The notes below the pieces were generated by a model. It saw only the letters and a list, made by a program, of their open reading frames with translations, searched no databases and had not been told where the DNA came from. Position numbers and translations under genes: made by a program. Shown here one piece after another: positions 1-8,177 of a stretch of DNA of 64,000 nt. Every line of letters starts with the position of its first letter. Within the stretch, counting starts at the first letter, position 1. Source of the DNA: 2-02-FULL-55-14 sp964581115 (GTDB taxonomy: Bacteria > Bacteroidota > Ignavibacteria > UBA10030); NCBI GenBank assembly GCA_964581115.1, contig CAZOMY010000003.1, positions 67,520 to 131,519 on the forward strand, written 5' to 3'.

Positions 1-1674
1 GAGTCGGTGGATGTCGAGTTCCAAAGCGGACTCAACATCATCACGGGCGAAACTGGCGCCGGCAAGTCGATCCTGATCGACGCTTTCAGCCTCATCCTCG
101 GCGGCAGAGCCAGTGCGGACGAGGTGCGGAAAGGTTCGGAAAAGGCGGTCGTCGAAGGGATCTTCCACGTCAAAGGGCATCGGGGGGTGAAGGATCTCCT
201 CGCCGCCAATGACCTCGATGAAGCCGACGAGCTGATCCTTCGGCGAGAGCTCTCCGCGAAGGGAACCTCCAGGTGCTTTGTGAATGACACGCCGGTCTCG
301 TCGGCCGTGCTCAAGTCCTTCGGCGACGCCCTTGTTGACCTGCACGGCCAGCACGACCATCAATCGCTGCTGAGACGCGAGACGCATCGGGAATTGCTCG
401 ACGATTATGGCCGTCTGGAGGGGCTGGTAGGCGAGTACCGTTCGGCCTATGCCGAGTTGACGCGGTTGGCCGCATCGCTCCACGAGCTCAGGGCGCGCAA
501 GGAGCGCCTGATGCGCGAACGGGACCTGTATGCATTCCAGATCAAAGAGATCGACGAGGTCGGCCCCGTGTCCGGGGAAGAAGAGGAGCTGTCGGGTGAA
601 TTGCGCATCCTTGAGAATGCCGAAAAGCTGTTCGAGGCAACGGCCCGTCTCCATCAGATCCTGTATGAAGGCGATCAGGCGGTTCACGACCTGCTTGTGA
701 CAGCCCGGAATCAGCTCGAGGACCTCTCGGAGATCGACCCGGCCTTCAACGGTCCGCGAGATGAGTGCGCAGCGGCAGCCGTGATCGTGGATGAGTTGAC
801 GAAGTTCATCCAACACTATAATTCGAGGATCGAATTCAACCCGGAACGCCTGGAATTCATCCGCGAACGACTGGGTCGGCTGGCGTTGCTGAAGAAGAAA
901 TACGGCGGCTCGTTGGAGGCGGTGATCGCGCATCGGGAGACCATCGGTGCTGCCTTCGCGACGGCATCGAATTTTGACGCCGAAGTGCGGTCGCTGGAAG
1001 AGCACGTACAGAAGGCCCGTGCGGCGGCCTCGGCAGCGGCACAACGCCTTTCGGCCAAGCGCCGCGAGCTGACGCCGAAGATCTCAAGGGGTGTCCTCGC
1101 GGAGCTGTCGACCCTGGGGATCCCGAATGGAAAGTTCGAGGTCCGCGTCGGGTCTCTGCCAAAACCGGCGGACGGAGATCTCGTGCACTTGCAGTTGGGT
1201 AACGAAAGGATCTCCGCCGGGCCGTTCGGGATGGACGACGTAGAGTTCTTGATCACGACGAATCCCGGGGAGGACTTAAAGCCGTTGGCCAAGGTTGCTT
1301 CGGGAGGGGAGGTCTCGAGGGTCATGCTGGCGCTCAAGACGATCTTGGCGAAGTCGGAGCGGTTGCCGCTGCTGGTGTTCGACGAGATCGACGTTGGGAT
1401 CAGCGGACGGATCGCCCAAGCCGTCGGCAAAAGCCTGCGGTCGCTTGCGCAGTACCATCAGATCATCGCGATCACCCATCTTCCGCAGATCGCCGGTCTG
1501 GCGGACCTTCACCTGAGCGTGGAAAAGCTGGAACGCAAGGGACGCACGGCGACGACGCTGCGACCGCTGGAGATCGAAGAACGCGTGGAGGAGGTCGCCC
1601 GCCTCCTTTCCGGCGAATCGGTCACGCGCAGCGGGCTCGACAGCGCTCGTGAATTGATGGGCCTGGAACGGTAA
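1..1674 (+). CDS. recN: DNA repair ATPase RecN (5' end cut by window)
   Basis: RecN is an SMC-like ATPase acting in recombinational repair of double-strand breaks. The frame is open from base 1, so the true start lies outside the window; only about 15 residues should be missing, because the usual family N-terminus leads straight into the visible Walker A. Counting from the GTG at 7, Walker A GETGAGKS is at residues 14-21, a long charged coiled-coil middle follows (about 150-350), the ABC signature ASGGEVSRV is near 428 and Walker B LLVFDEID near 457. Total length (about 555 visible residues) fits the family. cysS begins 6 bp downstream, so co-transcription is likely. The family call is secure. 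Confidence 0.97.
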   Translation, partial: ESVDVEFQSGLNIITGETGAGKSILIDAFSLILGGRASADEVRKGSEKAVVEGIFHVKGHRGVKDLLAANDLDEADELILRRELSAKGTSRCFVNDTPVSSAVLKSFGDALVDLHGQHDHQSLLRRETHRELLDDYGRLEGLVGEYRSAYAELTRLAASLHELRARKERLMRERDLYAFQIKEIDEVGPVSGEEEELSGELRILENAEKLFEATARLHQILYEGDQAVHDLLVTARNQLEDLSEIDPAFNGPRDECAAAAVIVDELTKFIQHYNSRIEFNPERLEFIRERLGRLALLKKKYGGSLEAVIAHRETIGAAFATASNFDAEVRSLEEHVQKARAAASAAAQRLSAKRRELTPKISRGVLAELSTLGIPNGKFEVRVGSLPKPADGDLVHLQLGNERISAGPFGMDDVEFLITTNPGEDLKPLAKVASGGEVSRVMLALKTILAKSERLPLLVFDEIDVGISGRIAQAVGKSLRSLAQYHQIIAITHLPQIAGLADLHLSVEKLERKGRTATTLRPLEIEERVEEVARLLSGESVTRSGLDSARELMGLER

Positions 1675-1680
1675 AAGACC

Positions 1681-3114
1681 ATGCCGCTGACCTTGACCAA
1701 CTCGCTCACGCGCTCGAAAGAGGTGTTCACGCCGCTCGTGCCCGGACATGTCGGGATCTATGTGTGCGGTCCGACGGTCTACAGCCACTCGCACGTCGGA
1801 CATGGCAAATCATACGTCTCCTTCGACGTGCTCGTCCGGTTCCTCCGCTACAGCGGCTACAAGGTGGTCTATGTGCAGAACATCACCGACGTCGGCCACC
1901 TGCTCGACGACGGCGAAGACCGGATGCTGAGACAGTCGCGGATCGAGAAGATTCATCCGATGATGATCGCTGAGACGATCACGCGAAGCTATTTTGAAGA
2001 CATGGATGCCTTGGGCGTCGAACGTCCCGATATCTCGCCGCGCGCGACGGGGCACATCATCGAACAGATCGAGATCGTCAAGTCGCTGATCGCCAAAGGA
2101 TTTGCGTACGAAGTGGACGGGTCGGTCTATTTTGACGTGCGAAAGTACCCCGAGTACGGACGGCTGTCGGGGCGCACGGTGGAAGAGGCGGTCGGGGGGA
2201 CCCGCGTCGGTGCGCGGTCGGAGAAGAGGAATCCAGAGGACTTTGCGCTGTGGAAGAAGGCCGACCCCGAGCATATCATGCGTTGGCCGAGTCCGTGGGG
2301 CGAGGGCTTCCCGGGTTGGCACGTGGAGTGCTCGGCGATGTCGATGAAGTACCTTGGAGAGACCTTCGACATTCACGGAGGCGGACTCGACAACCAGTTC
2401 CCGCATCATGAATGCGAGATCGCACAGAGCGTGTGCTCGACGGGCCGGCCGTTCGCGAGGTATTGGATCCACAATAATCTCGTGACGGTCAACGGCCAGA
2501 AGATGTCGAAGTCCCTGGGCAACTTCACGACGCTCAAGGATCTGTTCAAGACCTTCCATCCGCTCGTCGTCCGGTTCTTCATTCTGCAGAGTCATTACCG
2601 CAGCACGCTGGACTTCAGCGAGCAGGCGATGCAAGGGGCGAAGGCCGGATTTGAGCGGCTGCTGAACGCTGTGAGGGCCGTGCGTCAGTCGATGAGCGCG
2701 CCCGTTTCGGGCGCACCGGCGTTCGATACGACACCGTATCGGGACCGCATCATCGAAGCTCTGAACGATGACCTGAACACGCCGCAAGCCATCGCCGTCT
2801 TGTTCGACCTGTCGAAGGAGATCAACAGCCGGTTGGCCGCAAGCGGCATCTCATCGGAGGGGCTCGCAGCTGCCGATGAGGTGTTCCGCATGCTGGGCGG
2901 CTCTGTCCTGGGGATCATTCCCGAGCGCATGGCTGCCCAAAGCGAGGCCGACGGGGGAGATGAAGCAAAGATCATCCAACTGCTCATCGACGTGCGCAAT
3001 GAAGCGCGTGCGTCGAAGAACTTCCAGATCTCCGACCGGATCCGGGACGGGCTGAAGTCGATCGGGATCGTTCTCGAAGACCGGAAGGACGGTACCGGAT
3101 GGAAGCGGGGATGA
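1681..3114 (+). CDS. cysS: Cysteinyl-tRNA synthetase
   Basis: Class I aminoacyl-tRNA synthetase charging tRNA-Cys in the cytoplasm. The class I HIGH signature is present as HVGH (38-41), preceded by the CGPTVY segment with zinc-ligand Cys29, and KMSKS lies at 274-278. The block GWHVECSAMS followed by FPHHECEIAQS supplies the other expected zinc ligands (Cys, His, Glu); the common ENE there reads ECE. The protein has 477 residues, close to the roughly 460-490 usual for the enzyme, and ends with the helical anticodon-binding region. It sits 6 bp after recN and 4 bp before the amidohydrolase gene, suggesting one transcript. Confidence 0.98.
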   Translation: MPLTLTNSLTRSKEVFTPLVPGHVGIYVCGPTVYSHSHVGHGKSYVSFDVLVRFLRYSGYKVVYVQNITDVGHLLDDGEDRMLRQSRIEKIHPMMIAETITRSYFEDMDALGVERPDISPRATGHIIEQIEIVKSLIAKGFAYEVDGSVYFDVRKYPEYGRLSGRTVEEAVGGTRVGARSEKRNPEDFALWKKADPEHIMRWPSPWGEGFPGWHVECSAMSMKYLGETFDIHGGGLDNQFPHHECEIAQSVCSTGRPFARYWIHNNLVTVNGQKMSKSLGNFTTLKDLFKTFHPLVVRFFILQSHYRSTLDFSEQAMQGAKAGFERLLNAVRAVRQSMSAPVSGAPAFDTTPYRDRIIEALNDDLNTPQAIAVLFDLSKEINSRLAASGISSEGLAAADEVFRMLGGSVLGIIPERMAAQSEADGGDEAKIIQLLIDVRNEARASKNFQISDRIRDGLKSIGIVLEDRKDGTGWKRG

Positions 3115-3118
3115 ACCG

Positions 3119-4621
3119 ATGGCCATGAACGACTCCGTCAAGATCATCGATCAGGTCTACGTTCTGGCGTGCGACGCTGCCGGTTCGGGTGGACTGTCGA
3201 CCGTCGTCATCCGGAACGACCGCATCTCGGCCATTGGGCCAGTGACACAGGCATTCCAAGGGCAATTCCCGCACGCCGAGCGCATCGACGGGTCAGGGCG
3301 CGTCCTCCTGCCGGGATTCATCGACGCACATTACCACAGTGAATCGGCGCTGCTCTCTCTGCTGACCGCCGGACTGCCGGCCAACCAGTGGACAAAGCGG
3401 AAGGGGTATCACGCGCTCGACGATCATCTGCGGACGAAGGCGACGCACGACGACTGGCTGACGCTGTATCGGGCGGCCTACTACCAGGCGCTCCGAGCGG
3501 GGGTGACGACCCTTGCCGAGTACGGACGCACCGATACCGACGCAGCATTCGCGGCCAGCATCGCGGCCTTTCAGGCGACGTCGCTTCGCGGTATCCTGTG
3601 CGTCCATAACGGAGACCAACTCGAATCGCTGCGAGAGGCCAAGTCGTCGTCGATGGCGTTCTGTATCGCCCTGCCCGCCTCCGAAGAGTTGACGACGTAC
3701 AACCTGCAGTCGACGATGCGCCTGGCTCGCGATCACCGGATGCCGATTGCGATCCACATGGGCGAAACGGCGCGTGATGCCGAGGCCCTCCGGAAGAATT
3801 TCCGAAAGTCGTTCGTCGATCTGCTGAACGAATTCCATGTCATCGGGCCGCCCAATCTGGCCATTCACTTCTCGGCCATGGAAAAGGAGGAGGCGGTCCG
3901 GTTGCAGCATGGGGGCGCTCCGATCGCCGTGGCTCCGCTGGCCTCCGCGGCGAAAGGTTTTGAGCCGCCGCCCTTGCAGGTCCTGGCCTCCGCCGGCATC
4001 CCCGTCGTCTTCGGAACCGACTGGGGTCCTGTTCGGCCGTGGCAGAACATGCGACAGGCGTTGCAGTGGCACCGCGTGCCGGCGATCGATCTCTTGCGTC
4101 AGCACACGTCGCTGGCTGCGCATTATCTCGGGGTTGGTCAGGAATTGGGTACGGTGACGGCGGGAAAGAAAGCGGACCTCGTGATGGTCCGATCGCCCTT
4201 TGCCGACGTGCGCGCGGCACTGCGCGAGCTCGACCCTGCTTTGGTGGCCGAGCTGCTCGTGGAGCGCGTCGGTGAGTCGGATGTCACGGACGTGATGGTG
4301 AATGGCGAGTTCTACGTGCGGGAGGGGAACGTCATGATGTATGCTGAGGACGACCTTGTTGCCGACCTGCGTCGCCTGCTGGCGTTCACGCCGCATGAAG
4401 AACAGGCACGTCCGTCGATGCCGGCGATCGTGCAGGGATCGCCAGCCGTGATGGACATGGATGCTGAAGATGCCGATGGTGAAGAGGGTTTCAGGATCGT
4501 CAAGCGTCCCTTCGAGTCAACCCGAACGGCCGGTCCGATCCTGCCGCTGCATCCGACACCTTCCTCGTCGCAACAACTACCGCCGAATGTACGGCGGGTG
4601 TTCGGCGAAGACGACGTTTGA
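3119..4621 (+). CDS. Metal-dependent amidohydrolase, TrzN/SsnA-like
   Basis: A cytoplasmic amidohydrolase-superfamily enzyme of unknown substrate. The sequence shows a small N-terminal beta domain, then the metal site: H71-x-H73 in FIDAHYHS, a His in IAIHMGET, a His in LAIHFSAM and the catalytic Asp in VVFGTDWGP. The late motif KADLVMVR is typical of the composite beta-sandwich in the chlorohydrolase/deaminase branch. After the catalytic domain there is a C-terminal extension of about 90 residues, acidic and then proline-rich, not usual for the family. The start ATG lies 4 bp after the cysS stop. Hydrolysis of a cyclic amide or amine is likely; the substrate cannot be read from sequence. Confidence 0.85.
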   Translation: MAMNDSVKIIDQVYVLACDAAGSGGLSTVVIRNDRISAIGPVTQAFQGQFPHAERIDGSGRVLLPGFIDAHYHSESALLSLLTAGLPANQWTKRKGYHALDDHLRTKATHDDWLTLYRAAYYQALRAGVTTLAEYGRTDTDAAFAASIAAFQATSLRGILCVHNGDQLESLREAKSSSMAFCIALPASEELTTYNLQSTMRLARDHRMPIAIHMGETARDAEALRKNFRKSFVDLLNEFHVIGPPNLAIHFSAMEKEEAVRLQHGGAPIAVAPLASAAKGFEPPPLQVLASAGIPVVFGTDWGPVRPWQNMRQALQWHRVPAIDLLRQHTSLAAHYLGVGQELGTVTAGKKADLVMVRSPFADVRAALRELDPALVAELLVERVGESDVTDVMVNGEFYVREGNVMMYAEDDLVADLRRLLAFTPHEEQARPSMPAIVQGSPAVMDMDAEDADGEEGFRIVKRPFESTRTAGPILPLHPTPSSSQQLPPNVRRVFGEDDV

Positions 4622-4634
4622 AACCGGAGTCCGT

Positions 4635-5402
4635 ATGCGATCCTTGACCCTCCTGTTTGTCCTCACGCTTGCGCTGGCCCCCGTCTCCTTCGCGCAGGGC
4701 TATGCCGGCGACGCCGCCGCGAGCGAACCGGTCGCGCTTGTCGACAAGCCGACCGCCGGCCTGCTCAAGCGAGCGTCATATCTTGTCTCCTCCAACTACT
4801 TCCAGAACGGCGGGATGCTCCTCGGCCTTTCCGTCGGCGTGTTCGACCGGTTCATGTTTGGGATCTCGTATGGAGGAACGGACATCATTGGACCAAACGC
4901 CATCCGCATGAATCCGCTTCCGGGCGTGCAGGCGAAGTTGCGTGTGCTCAACGAAGGATCGCTGTTGCCTGCGATCGTTGTCGGCTTCGATTCGCAGGGG
5001 CGGGAGACCTATCTCGACAGCCTGGACCGCTATGCCATCAAGTCGCCTGGGGCGTACGTGGCCGCCAGCCGCAACTATGCCTTTCTGGGCAATCTCAGCA
5101 TCCACGGAGGGATCAATTTCACGACCGAGCGAACAGACGGCGACAAAGATATGAATGCATATCTTGGCATCGAGAAGTCGATCGGTGAGGATATCTCAGT
5201 GGTCGCCGAGTACGATTTCGCCTTCAACGACGACCACGGCAGGGCGGTCGGCCGTGGACGCGGATACCTGAATCTGGCCTTTCGCTGGCACTGGGGAAAA
5301 GGTCTGGTGGTGGGATTCGACCTGAAGAACGTGGTCAAGAACCAACAGAACGTGAGCATCGGCAACCGGCTGCTCCAGATCGACTACGTCGGGACCCTCT
5401 GA
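4635..5402 (+). CDS. Secreted/outer-membrane beta-barrel-like protein
   Basis: I do not recognise a named family. The frame is open upstream to 4461, overlapping the amidohydrolase, but the ATG at 4635 begins a clear signal peptide (MRSLTLLFVLTLALAPVSFA, cleavage near SFA-QG), so that start is chosen. The mature part of about 235 residues alternates polar and aromatic/hydrophobic residues with repeated Gly-Asp turns and contains a SYGGTDIIG stretch, suggesting an outer-membrane barrel of the YjbH-like kind. It ends in a hydrophobic strand (LLQIDYVGTL). It follows the amidohydrolase by 13 bp and is closed by a hairpin at 5427. Confidence 0.6.
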   Translation: MRSLTLLFVLTLALAPVSFAQGYAGDAAASEPVALVDKPTAGLLKRASYLVSSNYFQNGGMLLGLSVGVFDRFMFGISYGGTDIIGPNAIRMNPLPGVQAKLRVLNEGSLLPAIVVGFDSQGRETYLDSLDRYAIKSPGAYVAASRNYAFLGNLSIHGGINFTTERTDGDKDMNAYLGIEKSIGEDISVVAEYDFAFNDDHGRAVGRGRGYLNLAFRWHWGKGLVVGFDLKNVVKNQQNVSIGNRLLQIDYVGTL

Positions 5403-5426
5403 GATCATCCACCGGGCTTTGTCCAA

Positions 5427-5460
5427 AGGGTGCATGGATGGCCTCCGGCACCCTGTTTTC
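5427..5460 (+). terminator. Probable intrinsic terminator
   Basis: AGGGTGC (5427-5433) pairs with GCACCCT (5448-5454) across a 14-base loop, followed by GTTTTC. It lies 25 bp after the stop at 5402 and would end the recN-cysS-amidohydrolase-barrel transcript. The loop is long, so strength is uncertain. Confidence 0.5.
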
Positions 5461-5634
5461 ATGTACACTGAGCTCGACACATGCATCAGTTGTGCGTTTT
5501 GTCATACACCATTCGCCTTTTGCCGGTCTGAATCGCCCTCGAAGGCCCCAAAAACGTTCAAAATCGTAGCAAAGTGATCGATCGTTGCGGCACACTGATT
5601 GATAACTTTTCGTTGGACAGTTTAGAGAACGGCA

Positions 5635-6588
5635 ATGAACAAGATCATCGCACAGCTCCTGCTGCTCGCCGGCTGCCTCCTACTTCTGCAGGGTTGCTAT
5701 ACCCAACTAGCAACCTATGAGCCTCGAGAATCATACTCCGGCGATGGGCAGGAAGAGCCAGCTTACGACGATGCGGCCGAAGCCCTTCCCGAAGACTCGC
5801 TCGCCGAGGACGATTCGAGCACGGTCGCCGAGGAATGGCCGGACCACCGCCGTCCTCCCATCGGATTCGACTACTACTATCCTTCCTGGTATCCCGCCGT
5901 CGTGATCTATGACCCATGGTATGCATGGGACTCATGGGGGTGCACCTATGGCTATCCGTGGTGGTGGGCGCGACCTTGGTATACATGGAGCGGGTACTAC
6001 GGATGGTATGCCCTTGACCATCCGTGGGTGTACAGGGGATACGGCGGTACGTGGTATGTTCCCGAGAGTCGTTCCACGACCCGCAACTCTGGAACCCGTC
6101 GTTCAGGCACGGCGGCGCGGCGTGACTACGACGGCGTACGGTCGATGAGCGTCGGGTCCGGTTCATCTGCAGGAATGACGGCCGGACGCAGTTCCGCTGG
6201 GCGCACCGATGTGCGCGCGGCGACGCCAGGAACGGCTGGTCGTAGCTCGGGCGCAAGTGCCACGACCCGCCAAGCACCAAGCACGAGCCGTACACGCACG
6301 TCAACCGATCGTCGTACATCGACGCCGGCCCGGTCGTGGACATTGCCGGAGCTCTTCGGCCGGTCATCGGGTTCTTCGTCATCGGGCAGTTCCTCGTCGT
6401 CGAGTTCCTCGGGCAGTTCGGAGCGTTCATCGACCCGTTCAGAGCCCGCCGCGCGTCCGGCGCCGTCGTACTCGCCGCCGGCATCTTCACCGGCCCCAAC
6501 CCGCAGCTCGGCACCTTCGTCGTCTTCTGGTAACGGAGGTCGGTCGTCGGAAGGCAGTCGTTCGTCAGGCAGCTCGCGTTCCCGTTAA
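5635..6588 (+). CDS. Aromatic- and Ser/Arg-rich lipoprotein
   Basis: Function unknown. The N-terminus is a lipoprotein signal with two overlapping candidate lipoboxes, LAGC (Cys14) and LQGC (Cys21). Residues about 30-65 are acidic, about 75-135 are strongly Trp/Tyr/Pro-rich (YYYPSWYP, YPWWWARPWYTW), and the final 160 residues are low-complexity Ser/Arg/Thr/Gly/Pro with runs of serine. This suggests a surface-exposed, partly disordered envelope protein anchored in the outer membrane. The barrel gene at 6613 follows after 24 bp and may be co-expressed. The 232 bp before it contain the preceding terminator and no further gene I can support. Confidence 0.6.
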   Translation: MNKIIAQLLLLAGCLLLLQGCYTQLATYEPRESYSGDGQEEPAYDDAAEALPEDSLAEDDSSTVAEEWPDHRRPPIGFDYYYPSWYPAVVIYDPWYAWDSWGCTYGYPWWWARPWYTWSGYYGWYALDHPWVYRGYGGTWYVPESRSTTRNSGTRRSGTAARRDYDGVRSMSVGSGSSAGMTAGRSSAGRTDVRAATPGTAGRSSGASATTRQAPSTSRTRTSTDRRTSTPARSWTLPELFGRSSGSSSSGSSSSSSSSGSSERSSTRSEPAARPAPSYSPPASSPAPTRSSAPSSSSGNGGRSSEGSRSSGSSRSR

Positions 6589-6612
6589 CAGGACCTCGTT
6601 GATCCTTCGGCC

Positions 6613-8079
6613 ATGAGATCGCACACGTTCCATTCCGCCGTCTTCGTTGTCCTTAATCTCACGACATATAGCACCGCCTTCGGGCAGTTCGCCGAAGACG
6701 CCTTGCGTTTCTCAACTTTCAATGCCCCTGTCGGCGCAAGGACGATGTCGCTTGGAGGGGCCGCCGTGGCGCGAGCGGAGGACTACACGGCTCTATTCGC
6801 CAATCCGGCGGGACTCGCCAGCCTGCGCGACTATGAGTTCTCGATCGGCTTCGCCCGGAACGGCATTTCCAACAGCACAGGCTATCTGGGGACGTCCACC
6901 GGCTCGGACAACTCGGCCACACTCCTCGACCACGTTGGACTGGTCTATCCGATCCCGACGACGCGAGGGAGTCTGACATTCGCGATCGGATTCGGCCGCG
7001 TGTCTAACTTCACGTCGACCGCCGCGTACGCTGGATTCAACCCGACAAGTTCGATCGTCCGTTCGATGGCTCCCGTGACCGACCTGTACACCTTGACGCT
7101 CGAGGAGGAACGCGAGCTTCTGCGTGGCAACATTCCATACCAGATCTGGTTGGCCGACACGCTCGACGGATTTCTGTTCCCGATCCTCACGGACAGCGTC
7201 GGTCAATCGGGGACGGTCTTCGAAGGAGGGGGGGTCAACCACTGGTCGTTTGGCGGAGCCGTCGATGTCGCGCGCAACCTCTCGCTGGGTTTTTCACTGA
7301 ACTTTGCGTCAGGCACGTATTCCTACGACCGCGAGTTTGTGGAGACGGACGCGCTCAATGTCTACTCCAGCTCGTATGCCTTTCCGTACAACTTTGACCG
7401 CTTCTCCTATGTGAGTACCATTGAGAGCGAGTTGAGCGGATTCAACATGCTTTTTGGATTGATGATGCGGCAGCCGGGGCGGTATCGTATCGGCCTGGCC
7501 CTCCGAACCCCGACCACCATCGAGATCCAGGAAACGTTCACGGACGAGGGGAAGAGTGCTTTCGACGACGGGAGCAGATACGAAAAGGCCTTCTCAAACC
7601 GGACGAACTACAAGGTGGTGACGCCGGTCGTGTTCAGCGGCGGCGCGAGCCTCAACATCACCGACTGGCTTGCGGTGAGCGGAGATGCCGAATACACTGA
7701 CTGGACGCAAGTGCGATTCGACTCGGACAACCCCGATCTGCTTGCGGAGAATCGGTATATGAAGAAAGCGTTCCGGGAGACGGTGAACCTCCGTGGAGGC
7801 GTCGAAGTGACGCTGTGGGACCTCGGTGTGGTCCTCAGAGGCGGCTTTAGCCTCGTGCCTTCGCCGTACCTGAACGACCCCTCCAGCTACGACCAGCGTA
7901 CGGTCACCGGCGGCCTCGGCATCCGGCTCGATTCGAATGCGATGCTGAACATCGGCGGCGCGTTGGGGAGATGGGATTCCTTCCGGGACAATTACACCAT
8001 CGACGGCCTCCCGCCCGCATCGACCGCGGAGTCGCTCGAGAATCTGCGCATTTCGGTCGGGGTTGCGTATCGATTCTGA
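6613..8079 (+). CDS. OmpP1/FadL/PorV-type outer-membrane protein
   Basis: Outer-membrane beta-barrel of the FadL-like superfamily. A signal peptide ending near TAFG-QF is followed by the hallmark N-terminal block of Bacteroidota PorV/OmpP1-type proteins: GARTMSLGGAAVARAEDYTALFANPAGLA (written here by its positions, about residues 39-67), in which the conserved NPAGL is plain. The remaining 420 residues consist of amphipathic strands with Gly/Asn/Asp turns, ending in the terminal strand ISVGVAYRF with the final Phe required for barrel assembly. Length 488 is normal. Possible roles include uptake of hydrophobic compounds or a secretion accessory; context does not decide. Confidence 0.8.
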   Translation: MRSHTFHSAVFVVLNLTTYSTAFGQFAEDALRFSTFNAPVGARTMSLGGAAVARAEDYTALFANPAGLASLRDYEFSIGFARNGISNSTGYLGTSTGSDNSATLLDHVGLVYPIPTTRGSLTFAIGFGRVSNFTSTAAYAGFNPTSSIVRSMAPVTDLYTLTLEEERELLRGNIPYQIWLADTLDGFLFPILTDSVGQSGTVFEGGGVNHWSFGGAVDVARNLSLGFSLNFASGTYSYDREFVETDALNVYSSSYAFPYNFDRFSYVSTIESELSGFNMLFGLMMRQPGRYRIGLALRTPTTIEIQETFTDEGKSAFDDGSRYEKAFSNRTNYKVVTPVVFSGGASLNITDWLAVSGDAEYTDWTQVRFDSDNPDLLAENRYMKKAFRETVNLRGGVEVTLWDLGVVLRGGFSLVPSPYLNDPSSYDQRTVTGGLGIRLDSNAMLNIGGALGRWDSFRDNYTIDGLPPASTAESLENLRISVGVAYRF

Positions 8080-8085
8080 GGCCGG

Positions 8086-8114
8086 TTGAACGGCGTTCGC
8101 CCATTGGGTACATT
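8086..8114 (+). promoter_or_regulatory. Sigma70-type promoter for the acylase gene
   Basis: TTGAAC (8086-8091), 17-bp spacer, TACATT (8109-8114). Transcription would start near 8121, inside the left arm of the hairpin at 8115-8147, so the new transcript could not form the complete terminator. Confidence 0.5.
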
Positions 8115-8147
8115 ACGCCCCGGTTCGCGTAGAGCGAGCCGGGGCGT
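8115..8147 (+). terminator. Strong hairpin terminator after the FadL-type gene
   Basis: A 13-bp stem (8115-8127 with 8135-8147, one G-T pair) and a 7-base loop, followed by TTCTGCTTCC. It lies 35 bp after the stop codon at 8079 and directly follows the -10 element of the next promoter. Confidence 0.6.
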
Positions 8148-8177
8148 TCTGCTTCCCATCCAACATCCCTCACGCAC

